Notes: generated by a model from the sequence alone, not told the origin. Positions 28,505 through 37,028 are shown, counted from the first letter of the stretch. The stretch: DNA of 64,000 bases from JAFEDN01 sp963697455 (GCA_963697455.1 CAVOOI010000032.1:143098-207097); one strand, 5' to 3'. Numbers and translations: made by a program.

Positions 28505-28734
28505 GTTTCAACATCCCAGTGTTCATCAATGGGGTGAAGAATATCACCATTGATGTGGACAGTGCCTTTCAATGCGCCGAATAAATTAAGTGGTTCTTCT
28601 TCTATAGGAACCAACTTAGCGATGGGGAGGCCGTGTTTAGTAATAATTAAAGATTTATGCTTATTTTTAACCTCATCCATTAATTGTAAGCATTGAGCCT
28701 TAAATTGCGCGGCAGCTATTCTTTTGATCATCAA
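28501..28734 (-). CDS. Phd/YefM-type antitoxin
   Basis: A 77-residue protein with AAAQFKAQCLQLMDEV, IITKHGLPIAKLVP and an acidic C-terminus, the pattern of Phd-type antitoxins. It is encoded first and overlaps the PIN toxin by four bases. It should bind the palindromes immediately upstream and repress both genes. Confidence 0.85.
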   Translation of the reverse strand: MMIKRIAAAQFKAQCLQLMDEVKNKHKSLIITKHGLPIAKLVPIEEEPLNLFGALKGTVHINGDILHPIDEHWDVET

Positions 28735-28971
28735 CCCTCCTAATTAAATGACTATAGTCATATGACTATGGTTAATTATAAAAGAAAAAAACGATGCAGT
28801 CAACTCTCGCCGTCTTGCCCCAGCCGAACTAGCGGAGGTTGTAAAGCTCGCGCTTTACGTGAGGGCTTGGCGCCTTTAATTGTTGAAAGCGCGATCCTTT
28901 AGATTCTCTGCAAGCTTATGCCGGATTATGTTTAGGGAAGAAGTTAAGACTGAAAATTGGGTGCGTAATAA
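28735..28971. other. spacer between two toxin-antitoxin operons
   Basis: About 237 bp without a supported gene. Apart from the operator palindromes near 28750, it holds a small hairpin AAAGCTCGCGCTTT near 28841-28856. Nothing else is recognisable. Confidence 0.4.
28748..28769 (-). promoter_or_regulatory. overlapping perfect palindromes before the antitoxin gene
   Basis: ATGACTATAGTCAT (28748-28761) and ATAGTCATATGACTAT (28754-28769) are both perfect and overlap by eight bases. The site lies 14 bp upstream of the antitoxin start, a typical autoregulatory operator for a Phd/PIN operon. Confidence 0.7.
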
Positions 28972-29379
28972 TCATATCAATTGCACACCTAACCGTTGAG
29001 CGGCATCCTGGAGTTGTTTATCTTTAGTGGCTAAGGGTAAGCTGGAACGCAAAGCTAATTCTAAATACGCTGCATCATAAGTAGTTAATCGCTCGCGGTA
29101 AGCTAAAGAAACAATTTCATTAAAACTTTTGTCCATGGTTTCCAAATCAATCTGAATGTTGATGGATTTAAACATATCCAAAAATTGAATCATCTCTGCG
29201 TAAGAAATCCGTTTACGACGCTGTGCGGATAATAATATATTACTTATTTCCAGCGGCCAAATTGCCGGAACTCTCGCAGTTTCTTGTTCTAATCTTTCTA
29301 ATAAGACCGTTGTTCTGGGGGTAGTCTCATCAGCAAAGCACCATGAAAGAGCTATAGAAGCATCTAAAACAAATCCCAT
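28972..29379 (-). CDS. PIN-domain toxin (VapC-like)
   Basis: A 135-residue PIN-domain protein: FVLDASIALSWCF at the start, PLEISNIL near 43, and LTTYDAAYLELA near 96-107 with ATKDKQL, so the active-site acids are intact. It belongs to a different PIN subgroup from the toxin 500 bp away (TTYDAAYLELA instead of DPADRLIVATA). It abuts the antitoxin with a one-base overlap. Confidence 0.88.
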   Translation of the reverse strand: MGFVLDASIALSWCFADETTPRTTVLLERLEQETARVPAIWPLEISNILLSAQRRKRISYAEMIQFLDMFKSINIQIDLETMDKSFNEIVSLAYRERLTTYDAAYLELALRSSLPLATKDKQLQDAAQRLGVQLI

Positions 29380-29618
29380 TATTTTCTGCCTTCATCGCGT
29401 AATTCTTTCCAGTCTAAACCACCTAGAGTATGTGCTTGCGCCAGTATTTTGAAGCGTTGAATGTTCTCTTTGATTCGCTCAAGATCAACTCCCGCCACGG
29501 GAATTAAACGGGCGACCGGGTGGTTATGTTTAGTAATAATGATTTGTTCCCCCTTTTCCACTTGCTCTAGCAAAGCAGAGAAATGCGTTTTAGCCTGAAA
29601 TGCTCCGATAATTTGCAT
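29379..29618 (-). CDS. Phd-type antitoxin
   Basis: A 79-residue antitoxin: FQAKTHFSALLEQVEKGEQIIITKHNHPVARLIP is the Phd/YefM DNA-binding fold, followed by a helical tail that should clamp the PIN toxin. GAGG precedes the start. An imperfect inverted repeat, ACTAG-N7-CTAGT at 29637-29653, just upstream is a likely operator. Confidence 0.88.
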   Translation of the reverse strand: MQIIGAFQAKTHFSALLEQVEKGEQIIITKHNHPVARLIPVAGVDLERIKENIQRFKILAQAHTLGGLDWKELRDEGRK

Positions 29619-29759
29619 ATATTACCTCATAGATACACTAGTTTAAGTCTAGTCTATTGAAGATAGCAGGTCAAGCATTGTGGGTAATGGTATGAGCCCT
29701 GCTTGACCCCCAGCCGTTGACAAGATAAAGTGGCCTAAATCCACAAGAGTGATTATTTT

Positions 29760-31118
29760 ATGACTTTATTGGTGGCTGTGATCGGGGCAATTTTGGCCGT
29801 GTTTCTGGTGATAGTAATCCATGAATCTGGCCATTTCTTTGTCGCTAAGGCATTTGGTGTAAAAGTGCTGCGCTTTTCTATTGGGTTTGGCAAACCGCTG
29901 TGGAAGCACGTGAGCCGCAGTGGCACTGAATATATTTTAGCCATTCTCCCATTAGGCGGTTATGTAAAGATGCTGGACGACCGGGAGATGCATGTTTCCA
30001 AACTAGAATCGCGCCGCGCCTATAATCAGCAACCTTTATTGGTGCGCATGGCCATTGTACTAGCTGGGCCTATTACTAATTTTCTGTTAGCGATCCTGGT
30101 TTTTTGGATTATCTTTTTACTGGGCGTTTCCTATATTAAACCGGTAATCGGCCAGGTTATTCCGCAATCGATTGCGGACCACTCTGGATTGCAAGCAGGC
30201 GAGACTATTAAAGCGATCAACACTCGGCCAGTCGGGCAATGGCAACAGGTGGTAACTCAGTTAATCGAACAAATCGGCGACCACCGGGAATTAAATATCA
30301 CCACTCAATCTCCAAATAGCACTGTGCAGCAAACTCACTGGATTTCATTGGCAGAATGGAAGCTGACTGGCAGACAACCTGATCCCCTGCACAGTTTAGG
30401 GTTAGTCCCGTTTCAACCTCAGTTTCCTGCTATAATCGATAAAGTGATGACACATTCTCCCGCAGCCCGGGATGGGTTGCAGCCCAGCGATGAAATTATT
30501 AAGATAAATAATCAACCGGTTGCCGATTGGCAAACGGCTTCTGAATATATTCGGCATCATCCAAACGAAGAGTTAGTGTTCACAGTAAGGCAAGGAAAAA
30601 ATGTTCGTGAAGTGAACGTGCAGTTGGACAGCCAAACCCAAAAAGGCCAGCAAATAGGTTATTTGGGAGTCGAAGTAAAAGCCCCCAACTGGCCCAAGGA
30701 AATGATTGAGAGCCCCCATTATTCTGTGATTAGCGCGTGGACGCCGGCGTGGCAACAAACTTGGGATTTAATAAAATTTAATTGGATAGTGCTAGGAAAG
30801 ATGCTTAGTGCTAAAATTTCTTTAGAAACTTTAGGTGGGCCCATTACTATTTTCCGGTCTGCTGGAGCAGCTTCACAAGCCGGTTTAAAGGTTTATCTAG
30901 GTTTTATTGGCTTTATTAGTGTCACGCTAGGATTTATTAATATTTTACCAATTCCGGGTTTAGATGGCGGACATTTTTTATTTCAGGTCATAGAGGGTAT
31001 AATTCGTAGACCGATATCCGAGAGATATCAGATGTTAATGTTAAAGTTAGGCATTATCTTGATCATTCTTTTAGTTCTGCAAGGGACGATCAATGATATA
31101 ATACGTTTATTTGCATGA
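29760..31118 (+). CDS. rseP: RseP-type site-2 zinc metalloprotease
   Basis: A 452-residue membrane protease that cuts anti-sigma factors and signal-peptide remnants within the membrane. The zinc motif HESGH is at about residue 20-24 and the third ligand in IPGLDGGHFLF near 393; two PDZ domains lie near 120-200 and 215-300. Length matches E. coli RseP (450). The usual neighbours dxr, cdsA and bamA are not beside it, so its operon context has been rearranged. Confidence 0.93.
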   Translation: MTLLVAVIGAILAVFLVIVIHESGHFFVAKAFGVKVLRFSIGFGKPLWKHVSRSGTEYILAILPLGGYVKMLDDREMHVSKLESRRAYNQQPLLVRMAIVLAGPITNFLLAILVFWIIFLLGVSYIKPVIGQVIPQSIADHSGLQAGETIKAINTRPVGQWQQVVTQLIEQIGDHRELNITTQSPNSTVQQTHWISLAEWKLTGRQPDPLHSLGLVPFQPQFPAIIDKVMTHSPAARDGLQPSDEIIKINNQPVADWQTASEYIRHHPNEELVFTVRQGKNVREVNVQLDSQTQKGQQIGYLGVEVKAPNWPKEMIESPHYSVISAWTPAWQQTWDLIKFNWIVLGKMLSAKISLETLGGPITIFRSAGAASQAGLKVYLGFIGFISVTLGFINILPIPGLDGGHFLFQVIEGIIRRPISERYQMLMLKLGIILIILLVLQGTINDIIRLFA

Positions 31119-31128
31119 GGATTTTTAT

Positions 31129-31761
31129 ATGAATATGCAGCAAATTGTAAAAATTTTGTGCGGCGGCTCGTTGGTAATGTTAATGTTAGGGCTTAATGGA
31201 TGTTCATCAACGAATGGTCCTGCGCCTATTTCCGAAGCTAATCCCGCTATGCCGTCTTCTCCGTCTTTCGCTTCTTCAGCCGTTTGTGCTAATAACCCCT
31301 TCTTACAAAAATACCAATGTTCATTTATTCGAGTGGAGCAGGCAGCACGTACAGGTGACCCTGATGCCCAATACGCTTTAGGATATTTGTATTATTATGG
31401 TATTGGCACAACCCAAGACCGGCAAACAGGCTTAGTCTGGATCAGAAAGGCTGCCGCCCAAGGTCAGACTGTGGCGCAAGATGCTTTGAAAGCCTTATCG
31501 GGAACTTCTTCAAGTTCTCCGGCGAAGAGTGCCGCTCCTCAGAATAGTGGGGGAGGAAGTACTAATTCAACCAGCCCTGCGAGTACTACCACTCCCGGTA
31601 ATTCCAGTAGCCCAACTACCAGCGCGCCAGCAGCCAGTACTCCTGCTAAACCGGACCGGCCGCTAACGGATTACTTACCTAATTACGGTGAAAAACGGGT
31701 TGATACCACCAGTACACCCCCGATGGTTAATTTGTCCGCCCCGCCGGCAGCGCAACAATAA
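31129..31761 (+). CDS. Sel1-repeat lipoprotein
   Basis: A 210-residue lipoprotein; ATG 31129 follows GAGG, whereas the earlier TTG lies inside rseP. The signal peptide ends in LNGC (Cys about 24). One Sel1-like repeat (GDPDAQYALGYLYYYGIGTTQD...) lies near 73-110, then a Ser/Thr/Pro/Gly-rich unstructured tail. Sel1 repeats mediate protein contacts. It starts 10 bp after rseP and is probably co-transcribed. The specific role is unknown. Confidence 0.8.
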   Translation: MNMQQIVKILCGGSLVMLMLGLNGCSSTNGPAPISEANPAMPSSPSFASSAVCANNPFLQKYQCSFIRVEQAARTGDPDAQYALGYLYYYGIGTTQDRQTGLVWIRKAAAQGQTVAQDALKALSGTSSSSPAKSAAPQNSGGGSTNSTSPASTTTPGNSSSPTTSAPAASTPAKPDRPLTDYLPNYGEKRVDTTSTPPMVNLSAPPAAQQ

Positions 31762-31782
31762 TTTTGATGAGAAAAAAACAAA

Positions 31783-32889
31783 ATGATAAAAATTAACAAA
31801 ATAAATTGGACTAATACCCTATTTTTACTATTAACCCCATTAGTCGGGATTGGCGGGACGGTACTACTGGCCATTACCGGGCAGATTCATGTCGCTACGT
31901 TGATCTTGGCGTTGGTATGGCTGGCGAGTACCGGATTAGCGATTACTGCGGGTTACCACCGTCTTTTTTCCCATCTTACTTACCGCGGCAGCCAAATAGT
32001 GCGGATTCTGTTTCTTTTGTTTGGCGCTGCGGCGTTCCAAGGCAGCGCATTAGAGTGGTGTACCGATCATCGCAACCATCATCGTTATTCAGAAACTGAA
32101 AAAGATCCTTACAATATTGACAAAGGATTTTGGTATGCGCATATCGGCTGGTTAATGGTATTGGACCCGGCTACTCGTGACTTTAGCAATGTTGAGGATT
32201 TGGCGGCTGATAAGTGGGTGAGATGGCAGCACGAATACTGGGGATGGTTGTCAGTGATCTGGGGTTTCGTAGCGCCAACATTGATCGCTGGATTGTGGGG
32301 CGACTGGTTAGGAGGTTTTATTTTAGCCGGTGTATTGCGCACGGTGGTGAATCATCATTGTACTTTTTGCATCAACTCGGTTTGTCATGTGTTTGGCAAA
32401 CGGGTTTATTCATTCGAACAAACCGGACGCGATAACTGGTTTACCGCTTTATTTACCTATGGAGAAGGGTTTCACAATTTTCACCATCAATTTCCTTTAG
32501 ATTACCGGAATGGAATTCGTTTTTACGATTATGATCCAACCAAGTGGTTAATATGGCTATTTTATCGGATGGGTCTAGCTTCTGACTTAAAAAAAATCAG
32601 TGTTTCCTGTATGACTCGGTATCGCTTGCGAACCGATGAGCAGGCATTATTGACTAAATTTAAACAACGCTCTGATGTATTAGTAAAATATATACAAGAG
32701 CAGCTGGAACCGTTGCGCATGCAAATTCTGCAGGTAATAACCCGAATTGAGGCGATTGAAAAAGCAGGTAAAATCAAAGAGTATCGTGATCAATTGAAAG
32801 TGGCGCATTCAGAATTGAAATACTCCCTTATGGTCTGGAGCCGCTTAACTAAAGCAAGGCTGTTACGCAATCAATTACTATTGCAATAG
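31783..32889 (+). CDS. acyl-CoA/lipid delta-9 fatty acid desaturase
   Basis: A 368-residue membrane di-iron desaturase. The three histidine boxes are present: HRLFSH near 60, HRNHH near 96 and HNFHHQFP near 234. Hydrophobic pairs flank the first box and occur near 130-180. It introduces double bases into membrane acyl chains under aerobic conditions. A C-terminal extension of about 90 mostly helical, charged residues exceeds the core fold. 21 bp after the Sel1 gene. Confidence 0.9.
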   Translation: MIKINKINWTNTLFLLLTPLVGIGGTVLLAITGQIHVATLILALVWLASTGLAITAGYHRLFSHLTYRGSQIVRILFLLFGAAAFQGSALEWCTDHRNHHRYSETEKDPYNIDKGFWYAHIGWLMVLDPATRDFSNVEDLAADKWVRWQHEYWGWLSVIWGFVAPTLIAGLWGDWLGGFILAGVLRTVVNHHCTFCINSVCHVFGKRVYSFEQTGRDNWFTALFTYGEGFHNFHHQFPLDYRNGIRFYDYDPTKWLIWLFYRMGLASDLKKISVSCMTRYRLRTDEQALLTKFKQRSDVLVKYIQEQLEPLRMQILQVITRIEAIEKAGKIKEYRDQLKVAHSELKYSLMVWSRLTKARLLRNQLLLQ

Positions 32890-32897
32890 CGCTAAAT

Positions 32898-32927
32898 TTG
32901 TCATTCCCGCGAAGGCGGGAATGACAA
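32898..32927. repeat. dispersed palindromic repeat, perfect 13-bp stem
   Basis: TTGTCATTCCCGC-gaag-GCGGGAATGACAA lies between the convergent desaturase and ung genes. It matches the repeat at 4512-4531. It lacks a T-tract but sits where a bidirectional terminator would be useful. Confidence 0.75.
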
Positions 32928-32929
32928 GT

Positions 32930-33610
32930 CTATAATTGCCAGTTAATTTCAGTTAACCCCATTTCTTTAAGTAGTTCATTGGCTTTAGAAAAATGTTTGC
33001 AGCCGATAAAACCCCGATGTGCGGACAAAGGTGAAGGGTGGGGAGCTTTTAAGATTCGATGTTTAAATGGATTAATCAAACCGGTCTTCTGTTGAGCCGG
33101 CGCACCCCATAGTAGAAACACTATTCCTCTAGGATGTTCATTCAGGCATTGGATCACTTTATCAGTAAATAGTTGCCAGCCGATTTTAGCATGGGATTGT
33201 GGTTTGCCAGCCTCTACGCTCAGAGTGGTATTTAACAAAAGCACCCCTTGCTTTGCCCAACTTTCTAAGCAGCCGTGTTTTGGCGGAATGTAGCCTAAAT
33301 CATTTTTCAATTCTAGAAAAATATTTTGTAAGGAGGGTGGAGGTGGCACTCCTGGTTGTACAGAAAATGCCAAGCCATGGGCTTGCTTAGGGCCATGATA
33401 AGGATCTTGTCCTAATATCACTACGCGGACGTCAGCAAATGGGGTTAATTTAAAGGCGTTAAAGATATCTTTTTGTGCAGGATAAATGGTTTTGCCTGCC
33501 GCGCGTTCCTTTTCCAAAAATTCTAAAATTTTCTTAAAGTATGGTTGCGCTTTTTCCCCGGACAATAATGATTGCCAAGAGATGGTTTGAGCGGGAGAAT
33601 CCATATCCAT
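32930..33610 (-). CDS. ung: uracil-DNA glycosylase
   Basis: A 226-residue family-1 UDG that removes uracil from DNA. The water-activating loop VVILGQDPYHGP near 58-69, the uracil pocket LLLNTTLSV near 118, and the HPSPLSAHRGF loop near 186 are all present. Length is typical. It lies ten bases downstream of nothing on its strand; rlpA is behind it on the same strand, giving convergence with the desaturase only. Confidence 0.95.
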   Translation of the reverse strand: MDMDSPAQTISWQSLLSGEKAQPYFKKILEFLEKERAAGKTIYPAQKDIFNAFKLTPFADVRVVILGQDPYHGPKQAHGLAFSVQPGVPPPPSLQNIFLELKNDLGYIPPKHGCLESWAKQGVLLLNTTLSVEAGKPQSHAKIGWQLFTDKVIQCLNEHPRGIVFLLWGAPAQQKTGLINPFKHRILKAPHPSPLSAHRGFIGCKHFSKANELLKEMGLTEINWQL

Positions 33611-33619
33611 ATGGCTTCA

Positions 33620-34477
33620 TTAACTCAATACAGTAATGGTATTACTAAAACCCTGTTGTTGCAGTTTGTCCATCACATTAGATTTTTGCAAATCTTGCAA
33701 TGGGCCCACTTGGACTCGGTATAAAGTTTTATCGCTACTCACCATTGGTTCGATTCGAGTCTCTTGGTGAGTTAATTGCGCAACTCTGGATTGGAGTTGT
33801 TCAGCTTTGGCCATTTGATAAAAAGCGCCAACTTGAACATAGACTTGTTTGGTATGGGCAGGTTTAATATGGGCAGGAAGTGATTGCTGAGTATTTTCCG
33901 CATAAACGATTCCTGGCTGACTGGGACTATCAAAGGTAATCGCTTCCACTTTCACTTTAGCGGTACCTTTTTCTGCATAGCCCAATTTTTTAGCAGCGGC
34001 ATAAGACAGATCCATTATCCGGTTGTCCGCAAAAGGGCCGCGGTCATTAACCTTCACAATTACTTTTCGGCCATTTTCTAAGTTGGTGACTCGTACATAG
34101 GTAGGGATGGGCAGGGTAGGGCTGGCTGCAGTCATGGCTAACATATTATAAGGTTCGCGGCTGGAGGTCGGTTTCCCATGGAATTTGGTGCCATACCAGG
34201 AAGCTACACCCACTTTCGAGTAACCTTTGGCGGAACTCATCACATAATACTGCTTACCATGAATGGTATAAAATGGCGGGTTATCATAGGCGTTTATAGC
34301 CTCATACTTTGGCACGGCATCTTTTAATTGGCTGACATCTACTGGAAATGGCGGTGGGCCATCAGCGGTAGTCACTTTGGGTGTGGATTGCCCTGGCATG
34401 GTGCTACAAGCAGTTAACCCCAGCAAAACTGCTAGTGCAGAAGCAATTAAACGCGAAATTGTAGATATTTTTATCAT
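33620..34477 (-). CDS. rlpA: RlpA septal lipoprotein with SPOR domain
   Basis: A 285-residue lipoprotein with lipobox LTAC (Cys about 23). The double-psi barrel (residues about 88-180) contains GVASWYGTKFHGKPTSSRE and NDRGPFADNRIMDLS, with the catalytic-site Asp. A SPOR domain near 210-284 (VYVQVGAFYQ...YRVQVGPL) binds denuded glycans at division sites. It probably acts as a lytic transglycosylase, as shown in Pseudomonas. It is just upstream of ung, with a 9-bp gap. Confidence 0.92.
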   Translation of the reverse strand: MIKISTISRLIASALAVLLGLTACSTMPGQSTPKVTTADGPPPFPVDVSQLKDAVPKYEAINAYDNPPFYTIHGKQYYVMSSAKGYSKVGVASWYGTKFHGKPTSSREPYNMLAMTAASPTLPIPTYVRVTNLENGRKVIVKVNDRGPFADNRIMDLSYAAAKKLGYAEKGTAKVKVEAITFDSPSQPGIVYAENTQQSLPAHIKPAHTKQVYVQVGAFYQMAKAEQLQSRVAQLTHQETRIEPMVSSDKTLYRVQVGPLQDLQKSNVMDKLQQQGFSNTITVLS

Positions 34478-34788
34478 AACTTGTCCATGTTAGAGTCACA
34501 TATTTGACTTTATAAACGAATTATCTACCGTAATATACCACAATTAATCCATATTGCAATCTACTAGGCTATCTTAAATTTTCCCTCCCTTTGTAAAAGA
34601 GAGGTTAGGAGGGATTTATATTTAAAAAAATCCCCCTCAATCCCACGCTTGCACCCTTTGGGTGTTTTCAAAGGGGGAGGTGCTCTTGCTTGCTGGGTGT
34701 TTTTAGGGTAAAATTCTTCGGTTTCTGTCCTTGCTCCGGCTTTAACTGCCGGGGCTGTATGTAATACACCCAAAAGGAAATCGACATT
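34478..34788. other. rlpA-rpsF divergent spacer with repeats
   Basis: No gene is supported. Near 34564-34682 lie purine/pyrimidine-rich inverted elements (TCCCTCC...GGAGGGA; CCCCCT...AGGGGG around a TTGCACCCTTTGGGTG hairpin) of the kind seen as dispersed intergenic repeats. Both promoters must lie here. The rpsF leader is listed separately. Confidence 0.5.
34728..34786 (+). promoter_or_regulatory. possible S6:S18 leader element
   Basis: Directly before rpsF, CTCCGGC...GCCGGGGCTGTA...TACACCC can fold with an exposed CCG-type motif, and AAGGA follows. This is the position and style of the ribosomal S6:S18 leader by which the complex represses its own mRNA. Identified by eye only. Confidence 0.4.
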
Positions 34789-35217
34789 ATGCAGCATTAT
34801 GAAATTGTTTTTTTAGTCCATCCTGATTGTAGTGACCAGGTTTCGGGCATGCTAGAGCGTTATCAGTCTATGATACGTGCCAGCAAAGGTCATGTACACC
34901 GCCTCGAAGATTGGGGCCGCCGTCAGTTAGCTTATCCTATCAACAAAGTACGTAAAGCCCATTATGTTCTGATGAACATTGAATGCGGCAGTGCGCTTCT
35001 GAAAGAATTGGAGAATGCTTTTCGCTATAACGACGCTATTTTGCGTAACTTAATCCTGAGAAGAGACAACGCTATCACTGAACCTTCCCCGATCATGAAA
35101 GATCAAGAATATAGCTCTCAACATCGCAGTCATAAGCCGACAGATGCTGAAGACTTTGAAACAGTAGAGACTGCCGATCGGGATAATGAATTTAGTTCAG
35201 AAGAAGAGGGTAACTAA
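34789..35217 (+). CDS. rpsF: 30S ribosomal protein S6
   Basis: A 142-residue protein beginning MQHYEIVFLVHPDCSDQV, with GRRQLAYPINK near 45 and HYVLMNIEC near 62, the S6 fold. The C-terminal tail of about 40 residues is acidic (DAEDFETVE...SEEEGN), as in species where S6 is glutamylated. Followed two bases later by rpsR. Confidence 0.96.
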   Translation: MQHYEIVFLVHPDCSDQVSGMLERYQSMIRASKGHVHRLEDWGRRQLAYPINKVRKAHYVLMNIECGSALLKELENAFRYNDAILRNLILRRDNAITEPSPIMKDQEYSSQHRSHKPTDAEDFETVETADRDNEFSSEEEGN

Positions 35218-35219
35218 TC

Positions 35220-35453
35220 ATGAGTAACTATTTTCGCCGCAAAAAATTTGCTTCTCCTACTGAGGGCGCTGATAGCGCCAATGAAATTGACTATAAAAAT
35301 CTGCGTGTTTTAAAAGAATACGTAATGGATTCAGGCCGAATCGTGCCTAGCCGGATTACTGGCCGCAAAGCACGTGATCAACGGCGCCTTGCACGTGAAA
35401 TTAAGCGAGCGCGGTTCTTAGCGTTGTTAGCGTATTGTGATACACACGAATAA
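35220..35453 (+). CDS. rpsR: 30S ribosomal protein S18
   Basis: A 77-residue basic protein with IDYKNLRVLKEYV, SRITGRKARDQRRLAREIKRARFLALL, the S18 signature. It forms a heterodimer with S6 on the 30S platform. A strong terminator hairpin follows at once. Confidence 0.97.
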   Translation: MSNYFRRKKFASPTEGADSANEIDYKNLRVLKEYVMDSGRIVPSRITGRKARDQRRLAREIKRARFLALLAYCDTHE

Positions 35454-35485
35454 AAATACTCCGGGCTGACGCCCGGAGTATTTTT
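35452..35485. terminator. strong bidirectional terminator after rpsR
   Basis: AAAAATACTCCGGGC-tgac-GCCCGGAGTATTTTT is a perfect 15-bp stem with A- and T-tracts. It would separate rpsF-rpsR from the rplI-dnaB genes that normally share their transcript. Confidence 0.9.
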
Positions 35486-35657
35486 CTCTGTTTGATTCGC
35501 TCCGCGCGAACAAGTTCGCCCGGGCGACCAAGGGGGAGAATTCGCATTCTCAGCCCTGCCTGTCCCCGTAGGGGATGGAAACCCCCATTGCGCAAAGGCA
35601 CGGGCTTACGCCCGCGGTTTGCAGGATATAAATTTTTCCCCTCTAAGGGGGGGTATA
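35486..35657. repeat. short palindrome cluster between terminator and DUF2232 gene
   Basis: Several small hairpins follow one another: CGCGAACAAGTTCGC near 35516, GAGAATTCGCATTCTC near 35536, CCCCGTAGGGG near 35566 and CGGGCTTACGCCCG near 35599. There is no ORF. They look like accumulated intergenic repeat fragments. Confidence 0.45.
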
Positions 35658-36560
35658 GTGCGTAAAATAGGTCAATTTCTCTTAGCAAATCCCATTTACG
35701 GTATGGCTGCGGCAATGCTATGCGCATTGTTACCGCTAATTGCCTTACCCGGCGGCTTTTTGGCTGGGATAGTGGTTGGTTTTGTGACACTGTGCCGGGG
35801 TTATAGAGCCGGATTGTTGGTATTGGTTGGCGTAGCTATTCCAGCTCTGCTGATAGGTATCCTGAAACAGTCATTTTTAATTGATTTGGTGTTAGTGCGC
35901 TGTGGATTAGTTTGGTTGTTGGCTAGCATTTTACGCCACACCGTTTCTTGGCGGTTAGTGATTGAAATCATGACTGTGCTGGGGATAGTGGCGGTATTGG
36001 GATTTTACCTGGTACTTGGCGATGTATCTGGCTGGTGGATAACAGTACTCAGCCACTACCAATCTTTATTCAACGCTATAGTATCTGGACAGCTTTCTGA
36101 AGCCAAACTGGGCGAAATGATTGCGCAAATGGCGCCAATAGCCACAGGCTTATTTGTTGGATTATTATTGCTAGGAACCTTTTGCCAGCTATTGGTGGCA
36201 AGGTGGTGGCAGGCGGCTCTGTTTCGTCCCGGCGGGTTGGCAAAAGAATTTGTGGAAATCCGCAGCGGATCCATACTCGCCATATTATTGACTATAACGG
36301 TGATTGCTGCCTTATTTGGCGCAGCTTTCGCCATTGATTTATTACCGGTGGTGATTTTGCCAATAGCCGTTGCCGGTTTAAGTTTAGTGCATAAATGGGC
36401 ACGTTTTAATAAAAAAATAGTTTATTTATTAGTGATTGTTTATTTGGGCTTGATCTTTTTACCAATGATAATGGTTGCTATTTTAGCGCTGGCGGGATAT
36501 GTCGATAGTTGGTATGATCTCCGTCAGCATTATTTGAACAATACTAGAAAGGGGGTTTAG
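35658..36560 (+). CDS. DUF2232 membrane protein
   Basis: A 300-residue integral membrane protein with about eight hydrophobic helices. GTG 35658 follows AGGGGGGG and is preferred; the in-frame ATG at 35619 would add a soluble, Arg-rich stretch unlike the family. DUF2232 proteins sit between rpsR and rplI in Pseudomonas and relatives, where their role is unknown. It ends two bases before rplI. Confidence 0.85.
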   Translation: MRKIGQFLLANPIYGMAAAMLCALLPLIALPGGFLAGIVVGFVTLCRGYRAGLLVLVGVAIPALLIGILKQSFLIDLVLVRCGLVWLLASILRHTVSWRLVIEIMTVLGIVAVLGFYLVLGDVSGWWITVLSHYQSLFNAIVSGQLSEAKLGEMIAQMAPIATGLFVGLLLLGTFCQLLVARWWQAALFRPGGLAKEFVEIRSGSILAILLTITVIAALFGAAFAIDLLPVVILPIAVAGLSLVHKWARFNKKIVYLLVIVYLGLIFLPMIMVAILALAGYVDSWYDLRQHYLNNTRKGV

Positions 36561-36562
36561 AA

Positions 36563-37021
36563 ATGCAAGTTATTTTACAACAAGAAGTGACTAACTTAGG
36601 CAAAGTAGGCGATCAAGTTTCCGTGAAAGCCGGATTTGGCCGTAACTATTTATTGCCGCAGGGTATGGCGGTGCTCGCTACGCAAAAAAATATTGCAGAT
36701 TTTGAAACTAGACGAGCCGAGTTAGAGAAAGCCGCTGCTGAAGTTTTAGCTAAAGCTAAAAGCCGTGCGGAGAAAATGTCTGAATTAGAGATTGTAGTCA
36801 AAGCGCAAGCAGGCGATGAAGGCAAGCTCTTCGGTTCGGTGGGCCCTCGTGATATCGCAATCTCGGCTACTGAACAAGGAACGCCGTTAGAAAAGAAAGA
36901 AGTTATTTTACCTGAAGGCCCCATCCGCCAAACCGGTGACTATAACATTACCTTAAAGCTCCACAGTGAAGTGTCTGTGGCAGTGAAAATAAAAGTAATT
37001 GGGGACAGCAATCCCCGCTGA
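36563..37021 (+). CDS. rplI: 50S ribosomal protein L9
   Basis: A 152-residue protein: N-terminal MQVILQQEVTNLGKVGDQVSVK and GFGRNYLLPQGMA, a long connecting helix near 42-78, and a C-terminal RNA-binding domain containing GKLFGSV. Length is usual. It precedes dnaB as expected. Confidence 0.97.
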   Translation: MQVILQQEVTNLGKVGDQVSVKAGFGRNYLLPQGMAVLATQKNIADFETRRAELEKAAAEVLAKAKSRAEKMSELEIVVKAQAGDEGKLFGSVGPRDIAISATEQGTPLEKKEVILPEGPIRQTGDYNITLKLHSEVSVAVKIKVIGDSNPR

Positions 37022-37028
37022 GTACAGC

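Noticed and set aside
29717..29740. Sigma-70 promoter before rseP
   Set aside because: TTGACA is present, but the nearest -10-like TAAATC is only about 13 bp away, so the pair is not convincing.
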